In this document: positions 1 to 8,337 of the stretch, piece by piece
How positions within the stretch are numbered: the stretch's first letter is position 1
Layout: each line of letters begins with the position of its first letter
From: Cryomorphaceae bacterium BACL29 MAG-121220-bin8
GTDB lineage: Bacteria; Bacteroidota; Bacteroidia; Flavobacteriales; Flavobacteriaceae
NCBI GenBank assembly: GCA_905182765.1
Contig: CAJJCV010000009.1
Location: 1 to 64,000 of the forward strand
Length of the DNA stretch: 64,000 nt
Direction of reading: 5' to 3'
Program-made: the position numbers and the translations under genes
The notes under the pieces: generated by a model
Seen by the model: only the letters and a program-made list of their open reading frames with translations
Told to the model about the DNA's origin: nothing
Database searches by the model: none

Positions 1-159
1 AAGAGCAATCCTATCTTTATTTGAATGACCTGGATTAAACGCCTCTAATTTTGCATAAAAATTTCCTGGAATATCTTCAACAATTTTATTTAGCTTTACT
101 AAAGGAGTATTTCCTATTAACTCCAATATGTTATTAAAAGCTTTAACTTCTTTACTCAT
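1..159 (-). CDS. PLP-dependent cysteine synthase / cystathionine beta-synthase family protein (5' part only)
   Basis: The reverse complement opens with ATG at 157-159 and reads 53 codons to the window edge, so only the N-terminus is present and the ORF track omits it. It shows the fold II PLP-enzyme signatures [11 protein letters not shown] (residues 14-24) and [12 protein letters not shown] (residues 42-53), where the lysine of the second motif is the expected Schiff-base lysine. The family uses O-acetylserine or homocysteine with serine in sulfur amino acid metabolism; which reaction applies here cannot be told from 53 residues. It lies 65 nt downstream of the S9 peptidase on the same strand and may be the last gene of that transcription unit. 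Confidence 0.85.
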   Translation of the reverse strand, partial: MSKEVKAFNNILELIGNTPLVKLNKIVEDIPGNFYAKLEAFNPGHSNKDRIAL

Positions 160-224
160 AAAATAGTTTTGACTGCATTTAATTCGACAAAATAATTAAA
201 AAATGTGTTTAGAACCAAATAATA

Positions 225-2360
225 CTAATTATAAATATTTTCAAGATCAAAAAGAAAAGCATATTCCTTAGCCAAATCTTTAATAGCTTCAAATCTTCCT
301 GATGAACCACCATGACCAGTTTCCATGTTAGTATTTAAAAATAAATAATTTTGATCTTGCTTGTAATCTCTAAGTTTTGCTACCCATTTAGCTGGTTCCC
401 AATATTGAACTTGTGAATCATGAAGTCCAGTAGTTACAAGTAAATTAGGATATTTTAATTTAGATACATTATCATAAGGAGAATAGGACATCATATATTC
501 GTAATATTCTTTTTGGTTTGGATTTCCCCACTCATCATACTCACTTGTAGTCAACGGAATAGTTTCATCAAGCATGGTAGTAATAACGTCAACAAAAGGC
601 ACAGCAGCTATTACCCCATTATAAAGTTCAGGCGCCATGTTTATCACTGCTCCCATAAGTAAACCACCTGCAGAGCCACCATAAGCATAACAATGTTCAG
701 GAGAGGTATATCCCTCCGATATTAAAAATTTTGTACTATCTACAAAATCATTAAATGAATTTTTTTTATTTAGAAGTTTTCCGTTCTCATACCAATCTCT
801 TCCTAAATATTCACTTCCTCTAACATGAGAAATTGCATATATAAAACCTCTGTCTAATAAACTTAATCTGCTTATTGAAAATGACGGATCTATTGTATTT
901 CCATATGAACCGTACCCATAAATTAAAAGCGGGTTAGAACCATCTCTTTTAATACCCTTTTTATATATTAATGATATAGGTATTTGATTTCCATCTTGAG
1001 AATCGGCCCAAATTCTCTCTGTAACATAATTATCTTTACTAAAGTTTTTATCTAAAACCTTATGTTGTTTTAAAACAGTTTTTTCTTTAGTAATCATGTC
1101 AAATTCAATTACAGAATATGGCTCATTTAAGGAATTGTAAGCATACTTCAGTTTTTTTGAATTAAAATCTAAATTGGTAGTCGTATTGCTACTAAATGTT
1201 TCATTATCAAAATTTAAAAAATAATTTTCTGAGTCGTCCCATTTTTTAATATTGATTCTATTTAATCCATCGACTCTTTCACTAACAACTAAATGATCTT
1301 TAAAAATATCAATACCCTCAATTAAAACATTTTTTCTATGTTCAACAACATCTGTCCAGTTTTCACTAGATGTCTCAGAGATTTTAGTTTTCATTAGCTT
1401 GTAATTATAAGCTTTATCTTTATTTGTAATTATGTAAAAATGATCGTCATAATGATTAATACTATATTCAACTCCCCTTTTTCTCTTATTAAAAAGTTTA
1501 AAACTCTCATTAATATTATCGGCAGGTAAAAATTGAAATTCAGATGTTAATGTACTGAATGAAGAAATAATGATAAATTTTTTAGATTTTGATTTAGATA
1601 CATTAGTGTAGAAAGTCTCGTCTTTCTCAAAGTAAACTAATTCATCATTTTCATAATCTGTGTTTAACACATGCTTGAAAATTTTATCATTTCTAAGGGT
1701 ATTAACGTCCCTACTTGTATAAAAAAGTGTAGAATTATCATTTGCCCAAGCAAAACTTCCAGATGAATTAATTATTTTATCACTGTAAACTTTTCCTGTT
1801 TCTAGATTTTTAAACTGAACTGAATACAATCTCCTTGAAACCACATCTGTACTAAAAGCAACGATTTTATTATCAGGACTAATTTGAAAATTTGACAGAT
1901 TAAAATAGTCATGTTTTTTTGCCAATTCATTACAATCAAATAAAATTTCTTCTTTATTATTTAATGAATCTTTAAATCTAGTGTAGACAGGATAGTCTAA
2001 GCCCTCTTTATATTTGGTTTTATACCAATATCCATTCAAAAAATAAGGAACCGATTCATCGTCTTCTTTAATTTTATCCTTAATCTCTTTAAATAATTTA
2101 TTTTGTAAATCAAGAGTGTGAGATGTCATTTTTTCGTAATAATCATTCTCTCTTTCCAAGTAATCAATAACTTCAGGATTTTCTCTTTCTTTTAACCAAT
2201 AATAATCATCAATTCTTATGTCATTAAATTTCTTAAATGAAACTGGTATCTTATCAGCTACAGGTGGAATGATTGAGTTTTTCAATGGTGGTTTAATTTC
2301 GTTGTTACAAGAAATGACAAACATAGTACTTACAAATAAAAAAAATGAAGTTTTTATCAT
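225..2360 (-). CDS. S9 family oligopeptidase (oligopeptidase B-like), lipoprotein
   Basis: A 711-aa prolyl-oligopeptidase-family serine peptidase that should cleave short peptides, probably after basic residues if it is a true oligopeptidase B. The N-terminus has a signal peptide with a lipobox ending at Cys18 (MFVISC), so the protein is probably anchored in the envelope. A beta-propeller-like region is followed by an alpha/beta-hydrolase domain with YGYGSYG, nucleophile Ser563 in GGSAGG, Asp648 in GLHDSQV and His683 in METGHGG. Length fits the family. It starts 3 nt after the threonine aldolase stop on the same strand and is probably cotranscribed with it. No truncation is seen. Naming it PtrB specifically is less certain than placing it in family S9A. 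Confidence 0.9.
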   Translation of the reverse strand: MIKTSFFLFVSTMFVISCNNEIKPPLKNSIIPPVADKIPVSFKKFNDIRIDDYYWLKERENPEVIDYLERENDYYEKMTSHTLDLQNKLFKEIKDKIKEDDESVPYFLNGYWYKTKYKEGLDYPVYTRFKDSLNNKEEILFDCNELAKKHDYFNLSNFQISPDNKIVAFSTDVVSRRLYSVQFKNLETGKVYSDKIINSSGSFAWANDNSTLFYTSRDVNTLRNDKIFKHVLNTDYENDELVYFEKDETFYTNVSKSKSKKFIIISSFSTLTSEFQFLPADNINESFKLFNKRKRGVEYSINHYDDHFYIITNKDKAYNYKLMKTKISETSSENWTDVVEHRKNVLIEGIDIFKDHLVVSERVDGLNRINIKKWDDSENYFLNFDNETFSSNTTTNLDFNSKKLKYAYNSLNEPYSVIEFDMITKEKTVLKQHKVLDKNFSKDNYVTERIWADSQDGNQIPISLIYKKGIKRDGSNPLLIYGYGSYGNTIDPSFSISRLSLLDRGFIYAISHVRGSEYLGRDWYENGKLLNKKNSFNDFVDSTKFLISEGYTSPEHCYAYGGSAGGLLMGAVINMAPELYNGVIAAVPFVDVITTMLDETIPLTTSEYDEWGNPNQKEYYEYMMSYSPYDNVSKLKYPNLLVTTGLHDSQVQYWEPAKWVAKLRDYKQDQNYLFLNTNMETGHGGSSGRFEAIKDLAKEYAFLFDLENIYN

Positions 2361-2363
2361 ATT

Positions 2364-3389
2364 TTAAATTTTAAAATTTCTTAAAATTTTAATGAATTTT
2401 TGATGCATCTCGTCAATGTAATCTTTATGAGTAACAATTCTTAATTTATTATCTCCCATTGAAATTAACTTAACATCATTCTCTGACATTTTTTCTAAAA
2501 AAGTATTTGAATCAATATTAGAAGTTAATTGAAAAATTAAAATATTTGTTTCTACTCTTTCAACTTTCTTTATGTAATTAAGTTTTGAAAGAATATGTTC
2601 AATTTCAATAGCTTTAAGATGATCTTCTTTTAATCTAATAACGTTATTGTTTAAAGCATAAATTCCACAAGCAGCTAGATATCCAGCCTGTCTCATACCT
2701 CCCCCTAAAACTTTCCTTACTCTAATAGCTTTATTAATAAACTCACTTGTTCCTAACAAGACTGATCCAACTGGACAACCCAAGCCCTTACTTAAACAAA
2801 TAGAAATAGAATCAAATATTTCTCCATATTGAATTGGTTTAGTATTTGTTTCAACCATTGCATTCCAAATCCTTGCTCCGTCCAGGTGATATGATAAGTT
2901 ATTTTGCTTACAAGTTTTCTTTATCTTAATTAGTTCATTAATATCCCAACAAGCGCCTCCACCTTTATTGGTTGTATTTTCCACACACACTAATGAAGTT
3001 TTGGGGCTGTGATAAAAATCAGGTGGATTAATTGAGTTTATAACTTGTTCATTAGTAAACATTCCTCTGTGTCCATCAATTAATTTACAAGACACTCCAC
3101 TGTTAAAACTAACACCACCGCCTTCATAATTATAAACATGTGCATATTTATCACATATTAATTGATCACCAGGTTCAGTATGAATTTTTATAGCTGTCTG
3201 ATTAGCCATAGTTCCGGATGGAAAAAATAATGCCGATTCTTTTCCAAACATTTTAGCTAACATATTTTCTAATTCATTAACAGTTGGATCTTCTTTAAAA
3301 ACATCATCACCTACTTTAGAGTTCATCATAAACTCTAACATTTTAGTACATGGTTTAGTAACTGTATCACTAATCAAATTTATTGTCAT
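2364..3389 (-). CDS. ltaE: low-specificity L-threonine aldolase
   Basis: A 341-aa fold I PLP enzyme that splits L-threonine or L-allo-threonine into glycine and acetaldehyde. The N-terminal ISDTVTKP and KVGDDVFKEDPTV motifs are typical of the GLY1/LtaE family. The sequence HLDGAR at 168-173 carries the cofactor-ring aspartate (Asp170), and Lys201 in SICLSKGLGCPVGS is the expected Schiff-base lysine. Length matches the family. It is the first gene of a minus-strand unit with the S9 peptidase 3 nt behind it; the 128-nt gap upstream is shared with the divergent prfB. No oddity was seen in the coding sequence. Confidence 0.92.
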   Translation of the reverse strand: MTINLISDTVTKPCTKMLEFMMNSKVGDDVFKEDPTVNELENMLAKMFGKESALFFPSGTMANQTAIKIHTEPGDQLICDKYAHVYNYEGGGVSFNSGVSCKLIDGHRGMFTNEQVINSINPPDFYHSPKTSLVCVENTTNKGGGACWDINELIKIKKTCKQNNLSYHLDGARIWNAMVETNTKPIQYGEIFDSISICLSKGLGCPVGSVLLGTSEFINKAIRVRKVLGGGMRQAGYLAACGIYALNNNVIRLKEDHLKAIEIEHILSKLNYIKKVERVETNILIFQLTSNIDSNTFLEKMSENDVKLISMGDNKLRIVTHKDYIDEMHQKFIKILRNFKI

Positions 3390-3477
3390 ATTTTTTTATT
3401 AAATATTTAATGTTTTTGAAATATTAATATTCTAAACATATTAACTATTACAATTTAAATATAAAAATTTAATTAGG

Positions 3478-3509
3478 TTGTTTATAAGTAAATTTAAAAT
3501 GTATTTTTG
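3478..3509 (+). promoter_or_regulatory. candidate flavobacterial-type promoter of prfB
   Basis: TTG at 3478-3480 and TATTTTTG at 3502-3509 are separated by 21 nt and match the Bacteroidota pattern TTG-N17-23-TAnnTTTG. The predicted start of transcription lies only a few bases before the prfB ATG at 3518, so the mRNA would have an almost absent leader. This comes from pattern matching by eye only. Confidence 0.5.
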
Positions 3510-3517
3510 TTATTCAT

Positions 3518-4598
3518 ATGATAACATTTGATCAAATAAAAAAGCTCCTTGAACGAACTAAATCGTTAAGGGGGTATCTTTGACATAGACACTAAAAATA
3601 TTGAAATCTCAAACAAAGAAGAGATTACATTTGATCCAGATTTTTGGAATGATTCCAAAAAAGCTCAAAAAATAATGAAAGAGTTACAATCTTTAAAACA
3701 ATGGGTTAAAGATTATAAAAAAGCAGTCACTTTATGCGAAGATCTAGAAATTTTATACGATTACTTTAAAGATGGAGATGTTGAAGAAAAAGAATTAGTA
3801 AGTCATTTTAGAAATTGCAAAGAACATATTGAAAGTATCGAATTCAAAAACATGCTTTCTAATGAAGGGGATGAAATGAGTGCTGTAATCCAAATTACAG
3901 CAGGAGCTGGAGGGACTGAAAGCTGTGATTGGGCTCAAATGTTAATGAGAATGTATGTGATGTGGGCAGAAAAAAATAAGTATAAAATAAAAGAATTAGA
4001 CCTTCAACAAGGAGATGTTGCAGGAATAAAATCTGTTACGATTGAAATTGATGGAGATTTTGGATTTGGATGGCTTAAAGGAGAAAACGGAGTACATAGG
4101 TTAGTTAGAATATCACCTTTTGACAGTAATGCTAAAAGGCATACTTCATTTGCCTCAGTTTATGTTTATCCACTTGTAGATGACACTATTGAAATCAATA
4201 TTAATCCCTCAGAAATTTCTTGGGAAACAATGAGATCAAGTGGAGCTGGTGGTCAAAATGTAAATAAAGTAGAAACAGCTGTAAGATTAAGACATGCTCC
4301 CTCAGGAATTGTTATTGAGAATTCTGAAACTAGATCTCAATTAGAAAATAAAGATAAAGCAATGCGATTACTTAAATCACAACTTTACGAAATTGAATTG
4401 AAAGAAAAAATGAAAGAAAGAGAAAAAATAGAATCAAGTAAAATGAAAATTGAATGGGGATCTCAAATAAGAAATTATGTACTTCACCCTTATAAATTAA
4501 TAAAAGATGTAAGAACTGAGCATGAAACTAATAATATTGATGAAGTTTTAAATGGGGGATTAAATCCATTTTTAAAAGCTTTTTTAATGAGTAATTAA
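3518..4598 (+). CDS. prfB: peptide chain release factor 2 (programmed +1 frameshift)
   Basis: RF2 releases nascent chains at UGA and UAA. The ORF track begins at 3675, but the true start is ATG 3518. Zero-frame codons encode MITFDQIKKLLERTKSLRGYL and meet UGA at 3581-3583; the +1 frame resumes as GAC at 3582 and runs to 4598, giving about 359 aa. The decoding tripeptide SPF (in RISPFDSNAKR) and the catalytic GGQ at about 244-246 are both present, which identifies RF2 rather than RF1. The frameshift lets RF2 level control its own synthesis. The HAD gene follows 1 nt later. prmC, the enzyme expected to methylate the GGQ glutamine, is elsewhere in this window (45525-46367). Confidence 0.97.
3569..3584 (+). 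promoter_or_regulatory. prfB programmed +1 ribosomal frameshift site
   Basis: The sequence AGGGGGTATCTTTGAC has the classic layout: a Shine-Dalgarno-like AGGGGG, the slippery CUU codon (3578-3580), then in-frame UGA followed by C (3581-3584). It matches the well-known enterobacterial prfB site in every functional base. The reading frame changes exactly here from the 21-codon leader to the RF2 body. Confidence 0.96.
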
Positions 4599-4599
4599 T

Positions 4600-5205
4600 A
4601 TGAAAACAATAATATTTGATTTAGGTGGAGTATTAGTAGATTGGAATCCAGAATATGTTTATTTAAATGAATTTGACGGAAATAGAAAGAAAATGAATTG
4701 GTTTTTTGACAACATATGTACATCTGATTGGAATGAAGAACAAGATGGTGGAAAATTAATAAAAACAGCAACTAAAGAAAGAATAAAACTATTTCCAGAA
4801 CATAAAAAATTAATTAAAATGTATTATGGTAGATGGGAAGAAATGTTAAAAGGAGAAATTATTGAATCGGTTAATATTTTAAAAAAATTAAAATCGAAAA
4901 ATTATAAATTAATTGCACTTACTAATTGGAGTTTTGAAACATTTCCAGTAGCAATTAAAAGATTTGATTTTTTAAAGTTATTTGATGGAATTGTAGTTTC
5001 AGGAAAAATAAAAATGTTAAAACCTTTTAAAGAAATTTACAACTACACTATAAACAAATACGAACTTTCTCCTTCTGAATGCGTATTTATTGATGATAGA
5101 TTATCTAATGTTCAAGGAGCTATAAATTGCGGAATTAAAGGAATACATTTCCAATCTTCAATGCAATTAATAAAAGAACTTAAAAAACTTAGTATTGAAA
5201 TTTAA
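4600..5205 (+). CDS. HAD-family hydrolase (YihX-like phosphatase)
   Basis: A 201-aa HAD superfamily (IA-type) phosphatase, cytosolic. Motif I is FDLGGVLVD with nucleophile Asp7; as in the YihX-type subgroup, a glycine sits where many HADs have the second aspartate. Motif II is ALTNWS near residue 107, motif III involves the lysine in KPFKEIYNY, and motif IV is FIDDRLSNV with paired aspartates. Relatives hydrolyse sugar phosphates, but the substrate cannot be predicted here. It starts 1 nt after the prfB stop, so it is almost certainly cotranscribed with prfB. The region just downstream is a decayed arsC-like gene, so this is the last intact member of the unit. Confidence 0.85.
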   Translation: MKTIIFDLGGVLVDWNPEYVYLNEFDGNRKKMNWFFDNICTSDWNEEQDGGKLIKTATKERIKLFPEHKKLIKMYYGRWEEMLKGEIIESVNILKKLKSKNYKLIALTNWSFETFPVAIKRFDFLKLFDGIVVSGKIKMLKPFKEIYNYTINKYELSPSECVFIDDRLSNVQGAINCGIKGIHFQSSMQLIKELKKLSIEI

Positions 5206-5210
5206 TCACA

Positions 5211-5549
5211 ATGTATTGTTAAATAACCCCAGATGTAAAAAATCTCGAGAAGCTATTGAATTTTAAAAAATTTAATAATTTAAATTTTGAATTAATTCTT
5301 TATATGAAGATTGGTTTATAAATAAATCAGATAAAAGAAATTATAGATAAATTAAGTGTAAATCCAATAGATCTTGTAAGAACTCAAGAAAAAATATGGA
5401 AAGAAAATTATAAATCTAAAAAACTCTCAAATAATGAAATAATAGATCTTTTACATGAATTCCCAAACTTAATAAAAAGACCAATTTTTATATCAAAAAA
5501 CAAAGCAGTAGTAGCAATTCCACCTGAGCAAATAAATAAAATAATTTAG
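5211..5549 (+). pseudogene. decayed ArsC/Spx-family reductase (glutaredoxin-type arsenate reductase-like)
   Basis: No intact ORF exists, but the conceptual translation in mixed frames is recognisable. Frame of 5222 gives NNPRCKKSREAIEF then TAA at 5264; this is the ArsC active-site block with its cysteine. The other frame continues LKKFNNLNFELILYMK, meets TAA at 5319-5321, then reads INQIKEIIDKLSVNPIDLVR and on through RPIFISKNKAVVAIPPEQI to TAG at 5547-5549. The only nearby ATG (5211) is out of frame with the active-site block. At least two frameshifts and one nonsense codon therefore interrupt a gene of about 112 codons. The order of blocks and the total length match intact ArsC-family proteins. 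It follows the HAD gene by 5 nt. Confidence 0.82.
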
Positions 5550-5584
5550 TTTAAACTATAATACTTTTTGATTGTCTTAAATAT

Positions 5585-5603
5585 GATCTTGAATGGCAAG
5601 ATC
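5585..5603 (+). repeat. inverted repeat GATCTTG-N5-CAAGATC before the TonB receptor
   Basis: A perfect 7-bp inverted repeat with a 5-nt loop (AATGG) ends 17 nt before the receptor ATG. The few T residues after it make it a poor terminator, so it may be an operator or a 5'-UTR hairpin. Its function is unknown. Confidence 0.4.
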
Positions 5604-5620
5604 TTTGATTTAAATAGATT

Positions 5621-8056
5621 ATGAAAAAAATATTATTATTTTTTGTCCTTACATCAACTAGTTTATTGTACTCACAAAATAGCGAAGTTATAGTTACGGG
5701 AAAAGTTACTGATTCAGAAACAAATATTCCATTAGAATATGCAACCATAAGTGTATTTAATGTGAATTCAGAGGATGCAATAAATGGGGTCATTACCGAC
5801 AGTAATGGTGAATTCAGTATTGAACTTAGCAAGGGTAATTATGATTTTAAAGTAGAATTTATATCATTTAAAATAAAGTATTACAGAAATATAACTGTTA
5901 ACAATCCGTTGAATTTGGGAACAATCGAGCTTTCAATTGATGAAAATATATTAGACGAAATTGAAGTTATTGGCGAAAAAACTGAAATTGAAATAAAGTT
6001 AGATAAGACTGTCTATAATATTGGAAAAGATTTGACTTTAAAAGGAAGTAGCGTTAGTGATGTTTTAGATAACCTACCATCAATTGAAGTTGATATTGAG
6101 GGTAATGTATCCTTAAGAGGTAATGAAAGTGTAAGGATTTTAATAAATGGTAAACCATCAGGACTTGTTGGAATAAGCAGTAATGAAGCGTTAAAACAAT
6201 TCCCATCTGAAAGTGTTGAAAAAGTTGAAGTAATCACCTCACCTTCAGCCAGATATAATGCTGAAGGAACTGCAGGGATTATTAATATTATATTAAGAAG
6301 AAGTAAATTAACTGGATTCAACGGATCTCTATCACTTAATAGTGGATATCCAGAACGATATGGGGTTTCAGCTAATTTAAATTATAGAACAAAAAAACTT
6401 AATTTTTTTAACAATATAGGCTATAATACAAGAACTAGTGAGGGAAGTTTTATAAATGAAACAGAATACTATACAGATCAAGCAATTAATAACTTTTTAA
6501 ATGAAAATGGTGTTAGAGGTTCAGAGAGAAACTCAAATTATTTAAACACTGGAATTGAATATTTTATTTCTGACAAAACTAGTGTAGTTGGCTCATACGT
6601 ATTTAGAAAAAGTGATGGTTTTACAAATAACACTAATAATGTTAATCAAAATTTTAATTCAATATCCAAATTTTCTGAAAGGTTAGAGAAAGAATCAGAA
6701 ATTGATGATACGAATGAATTCTCAATTAATCTAACACATGATTTTAACAAAGAAGGACATGTGTTAACCATGGACTATCAAAAAGAAAAATCTTCAGAAA
6801 ATGAAAATGGATTTATTTCAAATTCTCAATTAAAGCCAATATTAACTAAATACTTAAGTGAAAAGGTTAATACAGATGAAATTCAAGAAAGTGAACTGTT
6901 TAAAATAGATTATGTATTACCAATTAAAAAAGACGGGCAATTTGAACTTGGGTTTAGAAGAAGTAATCAGCATCAAGATATTGATTACTTGGCAAAAAAT
7001 GAAGACTTAAATGGTGATTTCATTAATGATCTAAATCTCAGTAATACTCTTCTTTATAACGAAAAAGTTAATGCTTTTTACACGCAGTATGGAAATAAAA
7101 AAAATAAATTTTCTTATCTGTTGGGTTTAAGATATGAAGAATCTAAAACCACTGTAAAACAGTTAGCAAACAATACTAATAATGTTAAAAATTATAATGA
7201 TTTCTTTCCTACCTTAAATTTATCTTATCAAATTAAGGAAGACGAAACTATAACTTTTGGATACAATAGAAGAATTAGAAGAGCTAGATCATATTTTATT
7301 AATCCATTCCCATCCAAATCGAGTGCAACCAATATTTTTCAAGGTAATCCAAACATAGATCCTACCTATTCTAATGGAATTGATTTAGGATATTTAAAGA
7401 GATATGAAAAACTAACTTTGAATGGATCTATTTATTACAGAAAAGAAACCGGAGTATTTACTTTTATTAGTGAAAATACTGGGGATTTTGTTCTTGTTAA
7501 TGAAATATTGGTTCCTGTCCTAAGAAGAACTCCAATTAACTTAGCAAGCAATAAACAAATTGGACTAGAGCTAAATGCAAATTTCAATCAATCTAAAAAC
7601 TGGAGATTAAATGGGAGTTTAAACTTTTATGAATCAGAGACTTTAGGTGAATACATGGGGATTGTATATGACTCTAAAAATTTAACATGGTCAGGGAGAC
7701 TAAGCAATAATTTAAAATTATTTTCCAGTGTAGACTGGCAAACTAGCTTTAGGTACAGAGCTCCTCAAAAGACCGCAGTTTCTGAAAGAAAAGCTTCTAT
7801 ATACAGTAATACTGCATTTAGTAAAGATCTATTAAAAGATAAAGTAACATTAACATTTAAGGTTAATGATATATTTGAAACTGGAAAATGGAGAATAGAG
7901 TCTTTTAATGAAAACTACAGAAGTTATAGTGAAAGTAATTGGAGGGGAGGAAGAACCTTAGAGTTAAACTTAATTTATCGTTTTAATCAAAAGAAAAAGG
8001 AAACTAGAAATTCAGGTGACTATAACGATTATAGTGAAGGCGGCTTTGGAACTTAA
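5621..8056 (+). CDS. TonB-dependent receptor-like outer membrane protein
   Basis: An 811-aa outer membrane protein. A signal peptide (about residues 1-18, ending LLYS before Q) is followed by a CarboxypepD_reg-like beta-sandwich (VTGKVTDSETNIPLEYATI), then a plug-like segment with LDNLPSIEVDIEGNVSLRGN and VEVITSPSARYNAEGTAGIINI, and a long barrel region rich in aromatic beta-strands. This fits the outer-membrane beta-barrel family common in Bacteroidota (PF14905-like) rather than a SusC. The substrate is unknown and no SusD-like partner lies beside it. It is preceded by the arsC-like pseudogene and an inverted repeat, and a tiny membrane ORF converges on it 1 nt away. Confidence 0.88.
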   Translation: MKKILLFFVLTSTSLLYSQNSEVIVTGKVTDSETNIPLEYATISVFNVNSEDAINGVITDSNGEFSIELSKGNYDFKVEFISFKIKYYRNITVNNPLNLGTIELSIDENILDEIEVIGEKTEIEIKLDKTVYNIGKDLTLKGSSVSDVLDNLPSIEVDIEGNVSLRGNESVRILINGKPSGLVGISSNEALKQFPSESVEKVEVITSPSARYNAEGTAGIINIILRRSKLTGFNGSLSLNSGYPERYGVSANLNYRTKKLNFFNNIGYNTRTSEGSFINETEYYTDQAINNFLNENGVRGSERNSNYLNTGIEYFISDKTSVVGSYVFRKSDGFTNNTNNVNQNFNSISKFSERLEKESEIDDTNEFSINLTHDFNKEGHVLTMDYQKEKSSENENGFISNSQLKPILTKYLSEKVNTDEIQESELFKIDYVLPIKKDGQFELGFRRSNQHQDIDYLAKNEDLNGDFINDLNLSNTLLYNEKVNAFYTQYGNKKNKFSYLLGLRYEESKTTVKQLANNTNNVKNYNDFFPTLNLSYQIKEDETITFGYNRRIRRARSYFINPFPSKSSATNIFQGNPNIDPTYSNGIDLGYLKRYEKLTLNGSIYYRKETGVFTFISENTGDFVLVNEILVPVLRRTPINLASNKQIGLELNANFNQSKNWRLNGSLNFYESETLGEYMGIVYDSKNLTWSGRLSNNLKLFSSVDWQTSFRYRAPQKTAVSERKASIYSNTAFSKDLLKDKVTLTFKVNDIFETGKWRIESFNENYRSYSESNWRGGRTLELNLIYRFNQKKKETRNSGDYNDYSEGGFGT

Positions 8057-8057
8057 T

Positions 8058-8219
8058 TTATTTTTTTACTTTATTTCTTAACTCATTTATCTTTTCTAAC
8101 AAAGCCCCTCCTACCCAGTAAGGAACAATAAATGTTAGTAAAAGAATTAACAACCAAAATCCCATTGTTAAAACTGAAAGAAATAGTATAAAACCTAAAT
8201 ATTGATCAAATTCAAACAT
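8058..8219 (-). CDS. small membrane protein, 53 aa (not in ORF track)
   Basis: The reverse complement of this gap has an ATG-initiated ORF: it begins MFEFDQYLGFILFLS, has one or two hydrophobic segments between about residues 8 and 40, and ends with a charged tail (LLEKINELRNKVKK) and TAA. The hydrophobic core with a polar C-terminal helix suggests an inner membrane microprotein. The stop sits 1 nt from the convergent receptor stop, consistent with the tight packing of real genes here. I do not recognise the family. Coding status rests on composition and position only. Confidence 0.55.
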   Translation of the reverse strand: MFEFDQYLGFILFLSVLTMGFWLLILLLTFIVPYWVGGALLEKINELRNKVKK

Positions 8220-8313
8220 ATTAATTTATTAAAGCAACAAATATAAATTAAAGAAATGATCTTGAAAAATAAATATTGATAAATGATCAAAAAAATATAT
8301 CCAACAAATATAT

Positions 8314-8321
8314 TAAATTTG
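8314..8321 (+). promoter_or_regulatory. candidate -7 element of fumC
   Basis: TAAATTTG followed by CA matches the flavobacterial TAnnTTTG -7 box. It lies 16 nt before the fumC ATG. No clear TTG is seen at the proper distance upstream, so the match is partial. Confidence 0.45.
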
Positions 8322-8337
8322 CAATTTAATATCAATT

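Noticed and set aside
5551-5832. Minus-strand ORF of 93 aa over the receptor start
   Set aside because: Antisense to the signal peptide and first domain of a clear TonB receptor gene; no independent support.
8276-8290. TTGAT-AAATG-ATCAA upstream of fumC, resembling an FNR/CRP-type site
   Set aside because: The spacer is 5 nt, while the FNR site needs 4, and it lies about 25 nt upstream of the -7 box; with AT-rich DNA this can arise by chance.
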